Positions 24,107 to 31,606 of a stretch of 55,777 nt of DNA are shown here, piece after piece. The translations under genes were made by a program, and so were the position numbers. Each line of letters starts with the position of its first letter. Position 1 is the first letter of the stretch. Origin of the DNA: Prevotella sp. (lineage in GTDB: Bacteria > Bacteroidota > Bacteroidia > Bacteroidales > Bacteroidaceae); the NCBI GenBank assembly GCA_017642485.1, contig JAGCPC010000114.1:1-55777 (forward strand), in the 5' to 3' direction. Under the pieces are notes generated by a model, which ran no database searches, was not told the DNA's origin, and was given only the letters and a program-made list of their open reading frames with translations.

Positions 24107-25015
24107 CTACTTCATCTTGTCAAAGAGTATCATGAGTCGCTCCAACTCCTCTTCGTTGGCAAAAGGTATGGTGATTTTTCCGTTTCCCTTTGCCGAACAC
24201 GTCATCTGCACCTTGGTGCCCATGAGTGTTGCCATACGCTGTTTGAGTACCTCGTACTCTTGTGGCAGCCGTGATGTGCCGCCCTTTACGGTCTTTCCGC
24301 CTATCTTGACGTCATCGCCGTTTTTCAGGGTGTTGACGATATCCTCCACCTTGCGTACGGAGTAGTTGTTCTTCATTATCTCCTTGAATACCTTTATCTG
24401 CTGCGATGGTGAGTCGAGGGCGAGCAGAGCTCGGGCATGTCCCATGTCGATATCCTTTTTCTGCAGTGACAGCTGTATCTGTGCTGGCAGTCGGAGCAGT
24501 CTGAGGTAGTTGGCTATTGCCGCACGGCTTTTTCCCACGCGTTCTGAGACCTTCTCCTGTGTCATGCCGTTGCTCTCCAATAGGTGTTGGTATCCCAGTG
24601 CTATCTCTATGGCGTTGAGGTCTTCGCGCTGTATGTTTTCCACCAGCGCCATCTCCATCACGTTTTCGTCGGTTATGGTGCGTATGTAAGCCGGTATGGC
24701 GGTCAGTCCCACCATCTGTGATGCTCTCCATCGTCTCTCGCCGGCTATTATCATATACTTGCCGTCAGCCTCTTGTCGGAGAGTGATAGGCTGTATGATG
24801 CCTATTTCCTTTATTGATGCTGCCAGTTCCTGTAGCGCCTGTTCGTCAAAGTCGCGACGTGGCTGGTTGGGATTAGCTACGATGAGGTCTATGGGCACCT
24901 CGTTGATGGTCGATGAGCCCTGCGTGCTCACCTCCTCTGTTGATATCAAGGCATCGAGGCCGCGTCCCAGTGCGCTGCCTTTGCTTCCAGTGTTATATTT
25001 CTTGTGTACTGCCAT
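24107..25015 (-). CDS. parB: Chromosome-partition protein ParB
   Basis: ParB binds parS sites near the origin, spreads as a CTP-dependent clamp and works with ParA to separate chromosomes. The 302-residue protein has the N-terminal signature VANPNQPR, the CTP-binding GERRWRAS box (near 107), the helix-turn-helix QEKVSERVGKSRAAIANYL (near 153), and a C-terminal dimerisation domain. The gene is separated from parA by 99 bases of inserted repeats, although the two are usually almost contiguous. No obvious parS site was seen in the window. Confidence 0.93.
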   Translation of the reverse strand: MAVHKKYNTGSKGSALGRGLDALISTEEVSTQGSSTINEVPIDLIVANPNQPRRDFDEQALQELAASIKEIGIIQPITLRQEADGKYMIIAGERRWRASQMVGLTAIPAYIRTITDENVMEMALVENIQREDLNAIEIALGYQHLLESNGMTQEKVSERVGKSRAAIANYLRLLRLPAQIQLSLQKKDIDMGHARALLALDSPSQQIKVFKEIMKNNYSVRKVEDIVNTLKNGDDVKIGGKTVKGGTSRLPQEYEVLKQRMATLMGTKVQMTCSAKGNGKITIPFANEEELERLMILFDKMK

Positions 25016-25038
25016 GTAATTATTAACTCACTTTGTTC

Positions 25039-25082
25039 GTACGATACGCTTCGCTACGATACGGGGCAATGCCCCTACGATA
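25039..25082. repeat. Linker-hairpin array between parA and parB
   Basis: TACGATAC (25039-25046), mini-hairpin GCTTCGC (25047-25053), TACGATAC (25054-25061), hairpin GGGGC-AAT-GCCCC (25062-25074), TACGATAA (25075-25082). Same architecture as 26216-26314. It is followed by a CTGTGAA heptamer repeat to 25114. Confidence 0.85.
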
Positions 25083-25114
25083 ACTGTGAACTGTGAATTG
25101 TGAATTGTGAATTA
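25083..25114. repeat. Heptamer repeat (CTGTGAA) between parA and parB
   Basis: Four units of CTGTGAA/TTGTGAA that directly adjoin the linker-hairpin array and end at the parA stop codon. Confidence 0.8.
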
Positions 25115-25891
25115 TTACTTCTCCCTACTTACTATTTCCTTTGCCAACTGCAAATAGTTCTTCGAACCCGTAGCATCAGCGTCGTAGAGTATCACGGGTA
25201 GTCCGTGACTTGGGCTCTCAGATAGTTTTACGTTACGCTGTATCACCGTCTTGAACACCAGTTCCTGGAAGTGTCTCTTCACCTCGTCATATATCTGGTT
25301 GGCGAGTCTCAGACGGTTGTCGTACATGGTGAGGAGGAATCCCTCTATCTCCAGTTTTGTATTAAGTTTCGTCTTGATGATTTTTATCGTGTGGAGCAGT
25401 TTGCCTATGCCCTCCAGTGCGAAGTACTCACACTGTACGGGTATAATTACCGATGTAGCAGCTGTCAGAGCATTGACGGTAATGAGTCCCAGTGATGGCG
25501 AACAGTCTATGAGTATGTAGTCATAGTCGCTGCGTATGGGTTCCAGAAGTTCGCGGAGCACCTTCTCACGGTTTGGCACCTTGAGCATCTCTATCTCCGC
25601 TCCCACGAGGTTTATGTGACTTGGTATGATGTCGAGTCCGTTGATGTCGGTGGTGTATATGGCATCGCGCACGTCGGCGTGGTTTACCAGACACTCATAT
25701 ATCGAGCAGTCCACCTCTTGTATGTTTACTCCCAGTCCGCTCGATGCGTTGGCCTGTGGGTCAGCATCGATGAGCAGTACCGATTTTTCCAATGTGGCGA
25801 GTGATGCTGCCAGATTGATGGCTGTTGTTGTTTTGCCTACTCCGCCTTTCTGATTTGCCAGTGCTATTATTTTTCCGACTTTCTTTTTCAT
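25115..25891 (-). CDS. parA: Chromosome-partition ATPase ParA (Soj)
   Basis: The 258-residue Walker-type ATPase begins with the deviant Walker A KGGVGKTTTAINLA (near 15), then LLIDADPQANAS, and a DCSPSLG Walker B segment (near 128). ParA forms dynamic DNA-bound gradients that move ParB-parS complexes. Its promoter (TAACTTTG on the minus strand, complement of 25954-25961) lies about 65 bases upstream of the ATG. It heads the leftward run parA-parB-DUF5683-transglycosylase-relA. Confidence 0.94.
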   Translation of the reverse strand: MKKKVGKIIALANQKGGVGKTTTAINLAASLATLEKSVLLIDADPQANASSGLGVNIQEVDCSIYECLVNHADVRDAIYTTDINGLDIIPSHINLVGAEIEMLKVPNREKVLRELLEPIRSDYDYILIDCSPSLGLITVNALTAATSVIIPVQCEYFALEGIGKLLHTIKIIKTKLNTKLEIEGFLLTMYDNRLRLANQIYDEVKRHFQELVFKTVIQRNVKLSESPSHGLPVILYDADATGSKNYLQLAKEIVSREK

Positions 25892-25953
25892 TGTGTCGTA
25901 TATTCAGTTTGTTCTCACTTGTGTTGCAGGGCAGTTTACCCCATAATACATTG

Positions 25954-25961
25954 CAAAGTTA
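25954..25961 (-). promoter_or_regulatory. parA promoter -7 element
   Basis: TAACTTTG on the minus strand, 63 bases upstream of the parA start. Confidence 0.5.
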
Positions 25962-26076
25962 CAATTTTTTTCTGAGAAAAAGAGCCTTTCTCATTATTTA
26001 TATACATTTTTTATCATTTTTCTCAACTTTTTCGCTAACTTTTGTTCCTCTCCTTTCATCTTTCGACTTTTATTTG

Positions 26077-26084
26077 TATCTTTG
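26077..26084 (+). promoter_or_regulatory. Promoter -7 element of tRNA-Arg
   Basis: TATCTTTG, 17 bases before the first base of the tRNA. Confidence 0.5.
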
Positions 26085-26101
26085 CAATTTGAAAATATCA
26101 T

Positions 26102-26174
26102 GCGCCTGTAGTTCAACGGATCAGAATAGGAGATTCCGGTTCTCCAGATCAGGGTTCGATTCCCTGTGGGCGTA
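26102..26174 (+). tRNA. tRNA-Arg (anticodon CCG)
   Basis: 73 bases that fold as a cloverleaf: acceptor GCGCCTG/TGGGCGT (with G-U pairs), D arm GTTC/GAAT, anticodon stem GGAGA/TCTCC with loop TTCCGGT (anticodon CCG, codon CGG), T arm CAGGG-TTCGATT-CCCTG and discriminator A. CCA is not encoded. Confidence 0.93.
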
Positions 26175-26178
26175 CTGA

Positions 26179-26214
26179 CAGTTCACAGTGCACAATTCAC
26201 AATTCACAGTTTAC
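26179..26214 (+). repeat. Heptamer repeat (CAATTCA/CAGTTCA)
   Basis: Five seven-base units between the tRNA and the linker-hairpin array. Confidence 0.8.
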
Positions 26215-26215
26215 G

Positions 26216-26314
26216 TTATCGTAGCGAAGCGTATCGTAGCAACGAAGTTGCGTATCGTAGGGGCATAGCCCCGTATCGTAGGGCAGAAAGCCCGTATCGT
26301 AGGAGCAAAGCGTG
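26216..26314 (+). repeat. Linker-hairpin array of five units
   Basis: Linkers (T/G)TATCGTA alternate with hairpins: GCGAAGC (26224-26230), GCAACGAAGTTGC (26239-26251), GGGGCATAGCCCC (26260-26272), GGGCAGAAAGCCC (26281-26293) and a decayed GGAGCAAAGCGTG (26302-26314). From the second unit on, the period is exactly 21. Stem sequences differ from unit to unit but remain complementary. The last unit supplies the ribosome site (AGGAG) and GTG start of the next gene. Confidence 0.9.
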
Positions 26315-27088
26315 AAAACAAAGACATTTATAGTGACCATTGTATCGCTGTTGGCAGTAATAGCCGCCAGCGCCTGCATCTTCTTGGGTACCGACAGCAA
26401 GGAGAACGATAGAGAACTGCTTATGCAGCGAGGTAAGCAGGAGGGGCAGATACTGCATCGCTATGCCTATGTCACGTCATACAATAAAGATACCCGACTG
26501 CCCAACTGGGTAGCATGGTACCTCACCAAAGACCACACCTACGGTCCTCACAAACGCCAGGGGTTGCGCTTCGAGGAGGACACCGATGTGCCTACACCCC
26601 GAACTACATATCTCGACTATATGCAGAGCGGTTACAGCCGTGGACACATGTGCCCCTCAGGCGATAACAAATGGAGTCAGCGAGCCCAACAGGAGTCATT
26701 CCTCTACACCAACTGCTGTCCACAGCTCTACAGTCTCAATGCAGGCGACTGGAACGACCTCGAGATACGCTGCCGCGAATGGGCAAAGGCATACGGCAAG
26801 ATATACATCGTCTGCGGTCCCGTGCTCTTTAATAAGAAACATCGCACCATAGGCAAGAATAAGGTGGTGGTGCCCGAGGCATTCTTCAAGGTGGTGCTCT
26901 GCCTTACTGGCAAACCCAAGGCGATAGGCTTCATCTACCGCAATGAGGAGACTAAGAAACCCATCAAGTCGTATGTCAACAGCATCGACCAGGTGGAGCG
27001 TATCACTGGCATCGACTTCTTTCCCTCCCTGCCCGACGATATCGAGAAACAGGTGGAAGCACAAGCCGACATCAGTGAGTGGAAGTGA
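26312..27088 (+). CDS. Secreted DNA/RNA non-specific endonuclease
   Basis: 258 residues of the NUC1/Serratia nuclease type. The catalytic motif appears as SRGHMCPSGD (near 110; the family consensus is DRGH), followed by FLYTNCCPQ with the metal-binding Asn. An N-terminal hydrophobic segment (about 5-25) is a signal peptide or anchor, so the enzyme works outside the cytoplasm, probably on extracellular DNA or RNA. The start is GTG 26312, 6 bases after AGGAG; both are supplied by the last unit of a linker-hairpin array. A repeat follows the stop codon. Confidence 0.88.
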   Translation: MKTKTFIVTIVSLLAVIAASACIFLGTDSKENDRELLMQRGKQEGQILHRYAYVTSYNKDTRLPNWVAWYLTKDHTYGPHKRQGLRFEEDTDVPTPRTTYLDYMQSGYSRGHMCPSGDNKWSQRAQQESFLYTNCCPQLYSLNAGDWNDLEIRCREWAKAYGKIYIVCGPVLFNKKHRTIGKNKVVVPEAFFKVVLCLTGKPKAIGFIYRNEETKKPIKSYVNSIDQVERITGIDFFPSLPDDIEKQVEAQADISEWK

Positions 27089-27089
27089 A

Positions 27090-27177
27090 AACGGTTTACA
27101 GTTTACAGTTTACGGTTTACAGCTAGCTTCGCAGTAATCATAATTTTCAATTCTCAATTTTCAATTTTCAATTATCA
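27090..27177 (+). repeat. Two heptamer repeats between the nuclease gene and frr
   Basis: Units of GTTTACA (27090-27122) and of AATTTTC (27138-27177). The frr ATG follows 12 bases after the second. Confidence 0.8.
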
Positions 27178-27189
27178 ACATAGTGTAAC

Positions 27190-27750
27190 ATGATCGACGT
27201 AAAACAAACACTCAGCGACGCAGAAGAGCGCATGGAGATGGCAGCCATGTTCCTTGAGGATCAGCTCTCACACATCCGCGCAGGTCGCGCCAACGTAGCC
27301 ATCCTCGATGGCATCAAGGTAGAGTCATACGGCATGATGGTGCCACTCAACCAAGTAGCTAACGTGAGCACACCCGATGCGCGTACCATAGCCATAAAGC
27401 CATGGGACAAGAAGGCTATACGCGACATCGAGAAAGCTATCATCAACTCCGAGGTGGGTATCACTCCTGACAACAATGGTGAGGTGATACGTCTTGCCAT
27501 ACCACAACCCACTGAGGAGCGCCGTCGCGAACTCTCCAAGCAGTGCTCCAAGATAGCCGAGAAAGCCAAGGTGGAGGTGCGCAACGTGCGTGGCGACATC
27601 AAGGACAAACTCAAGAAAGCCATCAAGGACGGACTCTCCGAAGACCTCGAAAAGGATGCTGAGGGCGACCTCCAGAAGCTTCATGATAAGTTCATCGCCA
27701 AACTCGATGCCCTTCTCGAAGAGAAGAACAAGGAAATCATGACGGTGTAA
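27190..27750 (+). CDS. frr: Ribosome recycling factor
   Basis: Frr splits post-termination ribosomes together with EF-G. The 186-residue protein has the standard length and sequence: [19 protein letters not shown] near residues 31-49, then [14 protein letters not shown] near 102, and two long helices forming the stalk. It is followed by a heptamer repeat and the rsgA gene, another ribosome factor. Confidence 0.96.
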   Translation: MIDVKQTLSDAEERMEMAAMFLEDQLSHIRAGRANVAILDGIKVESYGMMVPLNQVANVSTPDARTIAIKPWDKKAIRDIEKAIINSEVGITPDNNGEVIRLAIPQPTEERRRELSKQCSKIAEKAKVEVRNVRGDIKDKLKKAIKDGLSEDLEKDAEGDLQKLHDKFIAKLDALLEEKNKEIMTV

Positions 27751-27751
27751 G

Positions 27752-27785
27752 TCACAATTCACAATTCACAGTTCACAGTTGAAAG
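27752..27785 (+). repeat. Heptamer repeat overlapping the rsgA start
   Basis: Four CAATTCA/CAGTTCA units. The rsgA start codon TTG (27779) sits inside the final unit. Confidence 0.8.
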
Positions 27786-28816
27786 GACTGGTAATAAAAA
27801 ATACGGGTTACTGGTACACAGTACTCACCGACGATGGTGCTACGGTTGACTGCAAGGTGAAGGGCAACTTTCGCCTCAAGGGCATCCGTAGCACTAATCC
27901 CGTTGCTGTTGGCGATAGGGTGGTGGTTAACGTTAACCGTAACCATAACGATAACCATAACCTTAACCATAACGAAAACGAAAACGAAAAAGTTAAGGTT
28001 AACGTTAAGGTTAGCGACAGCTACTGGATTACTGGCATCGAGGACCGCAAGAACTACATCATCCGCAAGGCATCCAACCTCTCCAAGCAGAGCAGCATCC
28101 TTGCTGCCAACGTAGATCAGGCGATGCTCATCGTCACCATCAAGCAGCCCGAGACCTCCACCACCTTCATCGACCGTTTCCTTGCCTCGGCCGAGGCATA
28201 CCGCGTGCCCGTCATCCTCGTCTTCAACAAGGTCGATATCCTCGACGACGACGAGCGCCGCTACCTCTCCATGATGCAGCAACTCTATGATACCGTAGGC
28301 TATCAGAGCATCGCCGTCTCAGCCACCGAGGGTACAGGCATCAGCGAGTTTCAGTCGCTCCTTCAGGGCAAGATAACACTCCTCTCAGGCAACAGCGGCG
28401 TAGGCAAATCCACCCTCATCAACACTATCGTCCCTGGTGCCAACCTCCGCACCGCCGACATCAGCGATGCCCATGGTCAAGGTATGCATACCACCACCTT
28501 CTCCGAGATGATTCCATTACCTCCCCTCTCTCATAGAGAGGGGTCGGGGGTGAGTCTTGGTGGCTGGCTCATCGACACCCCAGGCATTCGTGGCTTCGGC
28601 ACATTCGACATCGAGCCCCACGAACTCACCTCCTACTTCCGCGAGATATTCCAGTTCTCCAAGGACTGTCGCTTCTCCGACTGCACCCACACCCACGAAC
28701 CTGGTTGTGCAGTGCTCAAGGCCGTAGAAGAACACTATATCGCCCTCTCTCGCTACCAGAGCTACCTCTCCATGCTCGAGGACAAAGATGAAGGTAAGTA
28801 TCGCAAGCCAGAGTAA
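27779..28816 (+). CDS. rsgA: Ribosome small-subunit GTPase RsgA
   Basis: RsgA is a circularly permuted GTPase that helps finish the 30S subunit. The order is OB fold, then FNKVDIL (G4), [12 protein letters not shown] (G1, near 210), DTPGI (G3), and a C-terminal zinc site ([14 protein letters not shown]). The start is TTG 27779 ([15 protein letters not shown]), which matches the usual RsgA opening and lies in a heptamer repeat. Two inserts are unusual. Residues 51-78 (mostly N-x and K-V pairs) come from a hexamer repeat in the OB fold, and about 247-260 ([17 protein letters not shown]) come from a GC-rich palindrome. Both keep the frame. Confidence 0.93.
   Translation: MKGLVIKNTGYWYTVLTDDGATVDCKVKGNFRLKGIRSTNPVAVGDRVVVNVNRNHNDNHNLNHNENENEKVKVNVKVSDSYWITGIEDRKNYIIRKASNLSKQSSILAANVDQAMLIVTIKQPETSTTFIDRFLASAEAYRVPVILVFNKVDILDDDERRYLSMMQQLYDTVGYQSIAVSATEGTGISEFQSLLQGKITLLSGNSGVGKSTLINTIVPGANLRTADISDAHGQGMHTTTFSEMIPLPPLSHREGSGVSLGGWLIDTPGIRGFGTFDIEPHELTSYFREIFQFSKDCRFSDCTHTHEPGCAVLKAVEEHYIALSRYQSYLSMLEDKDEGKYRKPE
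27930..28013 (+). repeat. Hexamer repeat inside rsgA
   Basis: Units such as GTTAAC, CATAAC and CTTAAC, later GAAAAC and then the reverse strand GGTTAA. Each six-base unit adds two residues and never shifts the frame. Confidence 0.9.
28521..28556 (+). repeat. GC-rich palindromic element inside rsgA
   Basis: CTCCCCTCTCT, a short loop, AGAGAGGGG, then GGGGGTGAGTCT. The same element occurs in frame in the next gene, mnmA, at 28974-29020. Confidence 0.8.
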
Positions 28817-30056
28817 TCCGCTAATTCGTCAATTTGTGAAAATAGCTCTCCTTCTTTCAGGCGGCGTCGATTCCGCCGTAGCAGCCTATCAGCTTGTGTC
28901 CGAGGGACATAGGCCCGACTGCTTCTACATACGCATAGCACCCCAGGAGGATGCTGCTCCCCTCTCGGATAATTCTCCCCTCTCTAACGAAGTGGCAAGA
29001 GAGGGGCTGGGGGTGAGTCTGGACTGCACCGCTGAGGAAGACATCGAGATGGCAAGTGCAGTGGCACGTCGTTACGGTTTGAATTTTGAGATCGTTGACT
29101 GCCACAAGGAGTACTGGGACCGCGTGGCACGCTACACTATGGAGAAAGTCAAGGCAGGCTACACCCCCAACCCCGATGTCATGTGCAACCGCCTTGTTAA
29201 GTTTGGTGCCTTCCACGAGAAGCGCGGCAAGGACTATGACCTCATCGCCACTGGCCACTATGCCCAGACCGAGGTTGACGATGAGGGCCGCAAATGGCTC
29301 TGCACCTCCCCCGACCCCGTCAAGGATCAGACTGACTTCCTCGCCCAACTCTACGACTGGCAGCTGCAGAAAGCTATCTTTCCCATCGGCCACATGATGA
29401 AAGAAGAGGTACGCCGCATAGCCGAGCGCGAGCACCTCATCAATGCCCACCGCAAGGATTCGCAGGGCATCTGTTTCCTTGGCAAGATAAACTACAACGA
29501 CTATATAAAGAAGTACCTCGGTGAGACCCCCGGCCTTGTCATTGACATCGAGACAGGCAAGAAACTCGGCATGCACAAGGGACTGTGGTTTCACACCATC
29601 GGTCAGCGTCACGGTCTCGGCTTCGGCGGTGGTCCTTGGTTTGCTGTCAAGAAGAACATCAAGAAAAACATCCTCTTCGTCTCTCGCGGCTACGACCCCC
29701 AGAGTGCCTACAAACAGGAGTTTAAAATCCACGACATCAATTGGCTCACCGCCCCTATTAACGTTAACGATAACCTTAACCTTAACCTTAACCTTAACGG
29801 TTCCTCCCCTCGGAGTCGTCGTGGTGACGGTAGTCATGAATCATACGAGGTCTGCATCAAGATTCGCCACACATCCGACTATATCCCTGCCACCATATCT
29901 TTTCTCCACCTCTCGGGGGGAGATGCCCTCTACGAGGGCAGAGAGGGGGTCGTTCGCACCTCCAAACCCCTCCACGGTGTCGCCCCTGGTCAGTTCTGTA
30001 CCATCTACGATGCCCAGCATCATCGTTGCTATGGTTCGGCCGAAATCACCCTATAA
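28788..30056 (+). CDS. mnmA: tRNA 2-thiouridylase MnmA
   Basis: MnmA adds sulfur to U34 of tRNAs for Lys, Glu and Gln. The PP-loop motif SGGVDSA lies at about 24-30 and the catalytic cysteines at C133 (NPDVMCN) and C229 (GICFLG). The ATG overlaps the rsgA stop by 29 bases, so the two are coupled. Three inserts keep the frame: a GC-rich palindrome at about 62-77 (REGLGVSL, shared with rsgA), hexamer repeats at about 323-337 (NLNLNLN), and a second palindrome near 372-389. All lie in surface-loop-like positions; the motifs are intact, so the enzyme is probably active. Confidence 0.93.
   Translation: MKVSIASQSNPLIRQFVKIALLLSGGVDSAVAAYQLVSEGHRPDCFYIRIAPQEDAAPLSDNSPLSNEVAREGLGVSLDCTAEEDIEMASAVARRYGLNFEIVDCHKEYWDRVARYTMEKVKAGYTPNPDVMCNRLVKFGAFHEKRGKDYDLIATGHYAQTEVDDEGRKWLCTSPDPVKDQTDFLAQLYDWQLQKAIFPIGHMMKEEVRRIAEREHLINAHRKDSQGICFLGKINYNDYIKKYLGETPGLVIDIETGKKLGMHKGLWFHTIGQRHGLGFGGGPWFAVKKNIKKNILFVSRGYDPQSAYKQEFKIHDINWLTAPINVNDNLNLNLNLNGSSPRSRRGDGSHESYEVCIKIRHTSDYIPATISFLHLSGGDALYEGREGVVRTSKPLHGVAPGQFCTIYDAQHHRCYGSAEITL
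28974..29020 (+). repeat. GC-rich palindromic element inside mnmA
   Basis: CTCCCCTCTCT and AGAGAGGGG arms around a longer loop, then GGGGGTGAGTCT. It is a second copy of the rsgA element at 28521-28556. Confidence 0.8.
29757..29799 (+). repeat. CTTAAC hexamer repeat inside mnmA
   Basis: About seven six-base units (GTTAAC, GATAAC, CTTAAC) translated as Asn-x pairs. Confidence 0.88.
29905..29957 (+). repeat. Nested GC-rich palindrome inside mnmA
   Basis: Inner perfect stem TGCCCTC/GAGGGCA around TAC, flanked by CCTCTC and GAGAGGG. It is translated in frame. Confidence 0.65.
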
Positions 30057-30205
30057 TCATAAAACTCAAAGAAAACTTTGTGAAGTTAATGGCTGAGAGT
30101 GAAGAATCTGTCCGCGCGTTGGCAAATATCGTCAAACTTAAAGCCTTAAACATTCAACTTTTGAAGATCCTGATTTCTACATGCAAAGGTACTATTTTAA
30201 CTTAA

Positions 30206-30530
30206 TATATGCAAGCCTTTCTCTGTTTTTAACTTTTTCATAGGGCACGTTTTAGAGAGGCATAGAGTTAGGGGTGCAAACCCTATGCTTTAAGGCTGCA
30301 AACCCTATGCTTTAGCAGTGCAAACTCTATGCTTTGACAGTGCAAAAGATATACACCACTAAATGTAAAAATTTATAACGTGTAACTAATTGTATTATAG
30401 CACGTTACAAGGGTGTAAATGATTTCTTTTGATTTCGTTGATTTTTGATTCAAAAACTACATTTTTTGCCCAAAATGCATCTCCGTTTTTAACATTTGAG
30501 GTGGTCGTCAAAGTCTTATAGAAAAGAATT
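30206..30530. other. AT-rich intergenic region with 22-nt tandem repeats
   Basis: No gene seen. It contains the 22-nt tandem repeat at 30275-30346 and a T-rich stretch (30418-30470). A possible minus-strand -7 element (TACCTTTG, complement of 30183-30190) lies at its left edge. Confidence 0.6.
30275..30346 (+). repeat. 22-nt tandem repeat, three units and a partial fourth
   Basis: Units at 30275-30296, 30297-30318 and 30319-30340 begin TGCAAAC(C/T)CTATGCTTT and differ in the last five or six bases. A partial fourth begins TGCAAAA. Immediately upstream, GCATAGAGTTAGGG can pair with the first unit. Confidence 0.85.
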
Positions 30531-30570
30531 AATGGATTTATTTTGTCATTTGCTCTGTTTATTACCTTTG
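30531..30570 (+). promoter_or_regulatory. Duplicated promoter, copy 1
   Basis: AATGGATTTATTTTGTCATT and the next six bases (30531-30556) are identical to 30658-30683. A TACCTTTG follows at 30563-30570, at a non-ideal 17-base spacing from TTTG. Confidence 0.5.
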
Positions 30571-30600
30571 AATAAGGTTTTATGCTTCAATAGTCTTTAT

Positions 30601-30636
30601 ACCCCCTCCTAGCTCCCCCGTTTGGCGGGGGAGAGC
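30601..30636. repeat. GC-rich palindrome in intergenic region
   Basis: CTCCCCCG and CGGGGGAG around TTTGG, between the two duplicated promoters. Confidence 0.75.
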
Positions 30637-30657
30637 AACGGCAAAAGAAAAAAAATA

Positions 30658-30699
30658 AATGGATTTATTTTGTCATTTGCTCTCGTTTTTGTACCTTTG
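30658..30699 (+). promoter_or_regulatory. Duplicated promoter, copy 2
   Basis: TTTG at 30669-30672, a 19-base spacer and TACCTTTG at 30692-30699, the ideal layout. It drives the leader and the Cys-rich gene downstream. Confidence 0.65.
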
Positions 30700-30719
30700 C
30701 AAGGAGATAGTTAAGGACT

Positions 30720-30818
30720 ATGAAGACCAGGCTATTATATGACATAACCGCTACGCTCTGCGCTGCCACTGGTAGGCGCACGGCTATCCTTGGTCTTACC
30801 CCCCCTATAACCATTTAA
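30720..30818 (+). CDS. Possible 32-aa leader peptide
   Basis: ATG 30720 is preceded by AAGGA and opens a 32-codon frame (MKTRLLYDITATLCAATGRR and so on). The same bases can form a closing stem GACCA/TGGTC (30724-30793), so the stretch could be a structured leader rather than a gene. Both readings are weak. Confidence 0.3.
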   Translation: MKTRLLYDITATLCAATGRRTAILGLTPPITI

Positions 30819-30890
30819 CAATCAACAAGTTAGCACTATGTTTTAGGCTTTCCTCACAAGGGAAGGCCTTAAGGCGTTGTGCGTAAATAC

Positions 30891-30923
30891 AATTCACAGT
30901 TCACAATTCACAATTCATAATTA
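30891..30923 (+). repeat. Heptamer repeat before the Cys-rich gene
   Basis: Four CAATTCA/CAGTTCA units ending at the ATG region. Confidence 0.75.
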
Positions 30924-31115
30924 ATGAAGAAACTTATTACACTCTCGCTATTAGCTATTGCCGTAGGCATGACGGCAAGCATATCAGCAGACGAGAAGCC
31001 CTGCTGCATGGAAGCAAAGCCCTGCTGTCAGGACACTGCGAGCTGCTGCTCCGATGCCGACACCCTCGATGTACCTCTCCACATGGAGACGAATGGCAAC
31101 CCACAGCTATTATGA
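30924..31115 (+). CDS. Small secreted Cys-rich protein
   Basis: 63 residues: a signal peptide (about 1-22, MKKLITLSLLAIAVGMTASI, cut after SA) and a mature part of about 41 residues with three Cys-Cys pairs spaced CC-x5-CC-x5-CC. No family is recognised. The Cys-Cys pairs could bind metal or form disulfides in the periplasm. The gene has an ideal promoter and a 220-base leader, and is closed by a strong terminator at 31177-31214. A heptamer repeat adjoins the ATG. Confidence 0.65.
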   Translation: MKKLITLSLLAIAVGMTASISADEKPCCMEAKPCCQDTASCCSDADTLDVPLHMETNGNPQLL

Positions 31116-31176
31116 TATATATATATATATGAGCTGATGTATATACACTATAGGAAGAAGAATTTCTCTATGTCTT

Positions 31177-31214
31177 ATCCTCGCTATGCGTGACGCATGG
31201 CGGGGATATTTTTT
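31177..31214 (+). terminator. Intrinsic terminator
   Basis: ATCCTCGCTATGCG (31177-31190) pairs with CGCATGGCGGGGAT (31194-31207) around TGA, then a T-run. Confidence 0.9.
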
Positions 31215-31260
31215 TGCAATAAAAAATCTTAACAATCAGGTGTAGTTAGATTTTTTTTCG

Positions 31261-31268
31261 TACCTTTG
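31261..31268 (+). promoter_or_regulatory. Promoter -7 element
   Basis: TACCTTTG, 29 bases upstream of the ATG at 31297. Confidence 0.55.
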
Positions 31269-31296
31269 TGGAGTAAATAACTAAAGCACGAAACTG

Positions 31297-31527
31297 ATGA
31301 GCATAAACGTAAATAAAGAAAGGGCTATCCGAATAGAAGTCACAATGCCTAATGGTAAAATCGTGAGGTTTAGCATTGATGATTTTGATGATTACGGAGA
31401 TTGTCTGGAACATAAAACTGAGAATATAATATTGGATAAAGAAAATCCATGTGACTCCTGTGTTTATGAGACAGATTATAATGGTGAGATAACATACAAA
31501 GACTACATTACTTGGCAGATACTATGA
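31297..31527 (+). CDS. Hypothetical 76-aa protein
   Basis: Small acidic soluble protein. The first half (VTMPNGKIVRFSIDDFDDYGD) looks like a beta-hairpin plus acidic helix and the end is Tyr-rich (DYITWQIL). A single CDSC pair lies near the middle. No family recognised. It has its own promoter and stands ahead of the AlbA_2 gene, 79 bases apart. The gap holds a 20-codon open frame (MMDWHDTVMRKNE) of no recognised meaning. Confidence 0.55.
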   Translation: MSINVNKERAIRIEVTMPNGKIVRFSIDDFDDYGDCLEHKTENIILDKENPCDSCVYETDYNGEITYKDYITWQIL

Positions 31528-31606
31528 CAACATGATGGATTGGCATGACACCGTCATGCGCAAGAATGAGATAGAGACGAGATTGTTTGGATAAAAACAG
31601 GAAAAC

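Noticed and set aside
23376-26100. Search for parS sites near parA-parB
   Set aside because: No sequence close to the usual TGTTNCACGTGAAACA-type site was seen by eye; a pattern search could still find one.
30089-30205. 38-codon frame starting MAESEESVRALANIV after mnmA
   Set aside because: No ribosome site, no homology I can name, and it runs through the minus-strand promoter-like motif; possibly a gene remnant but not supportable.
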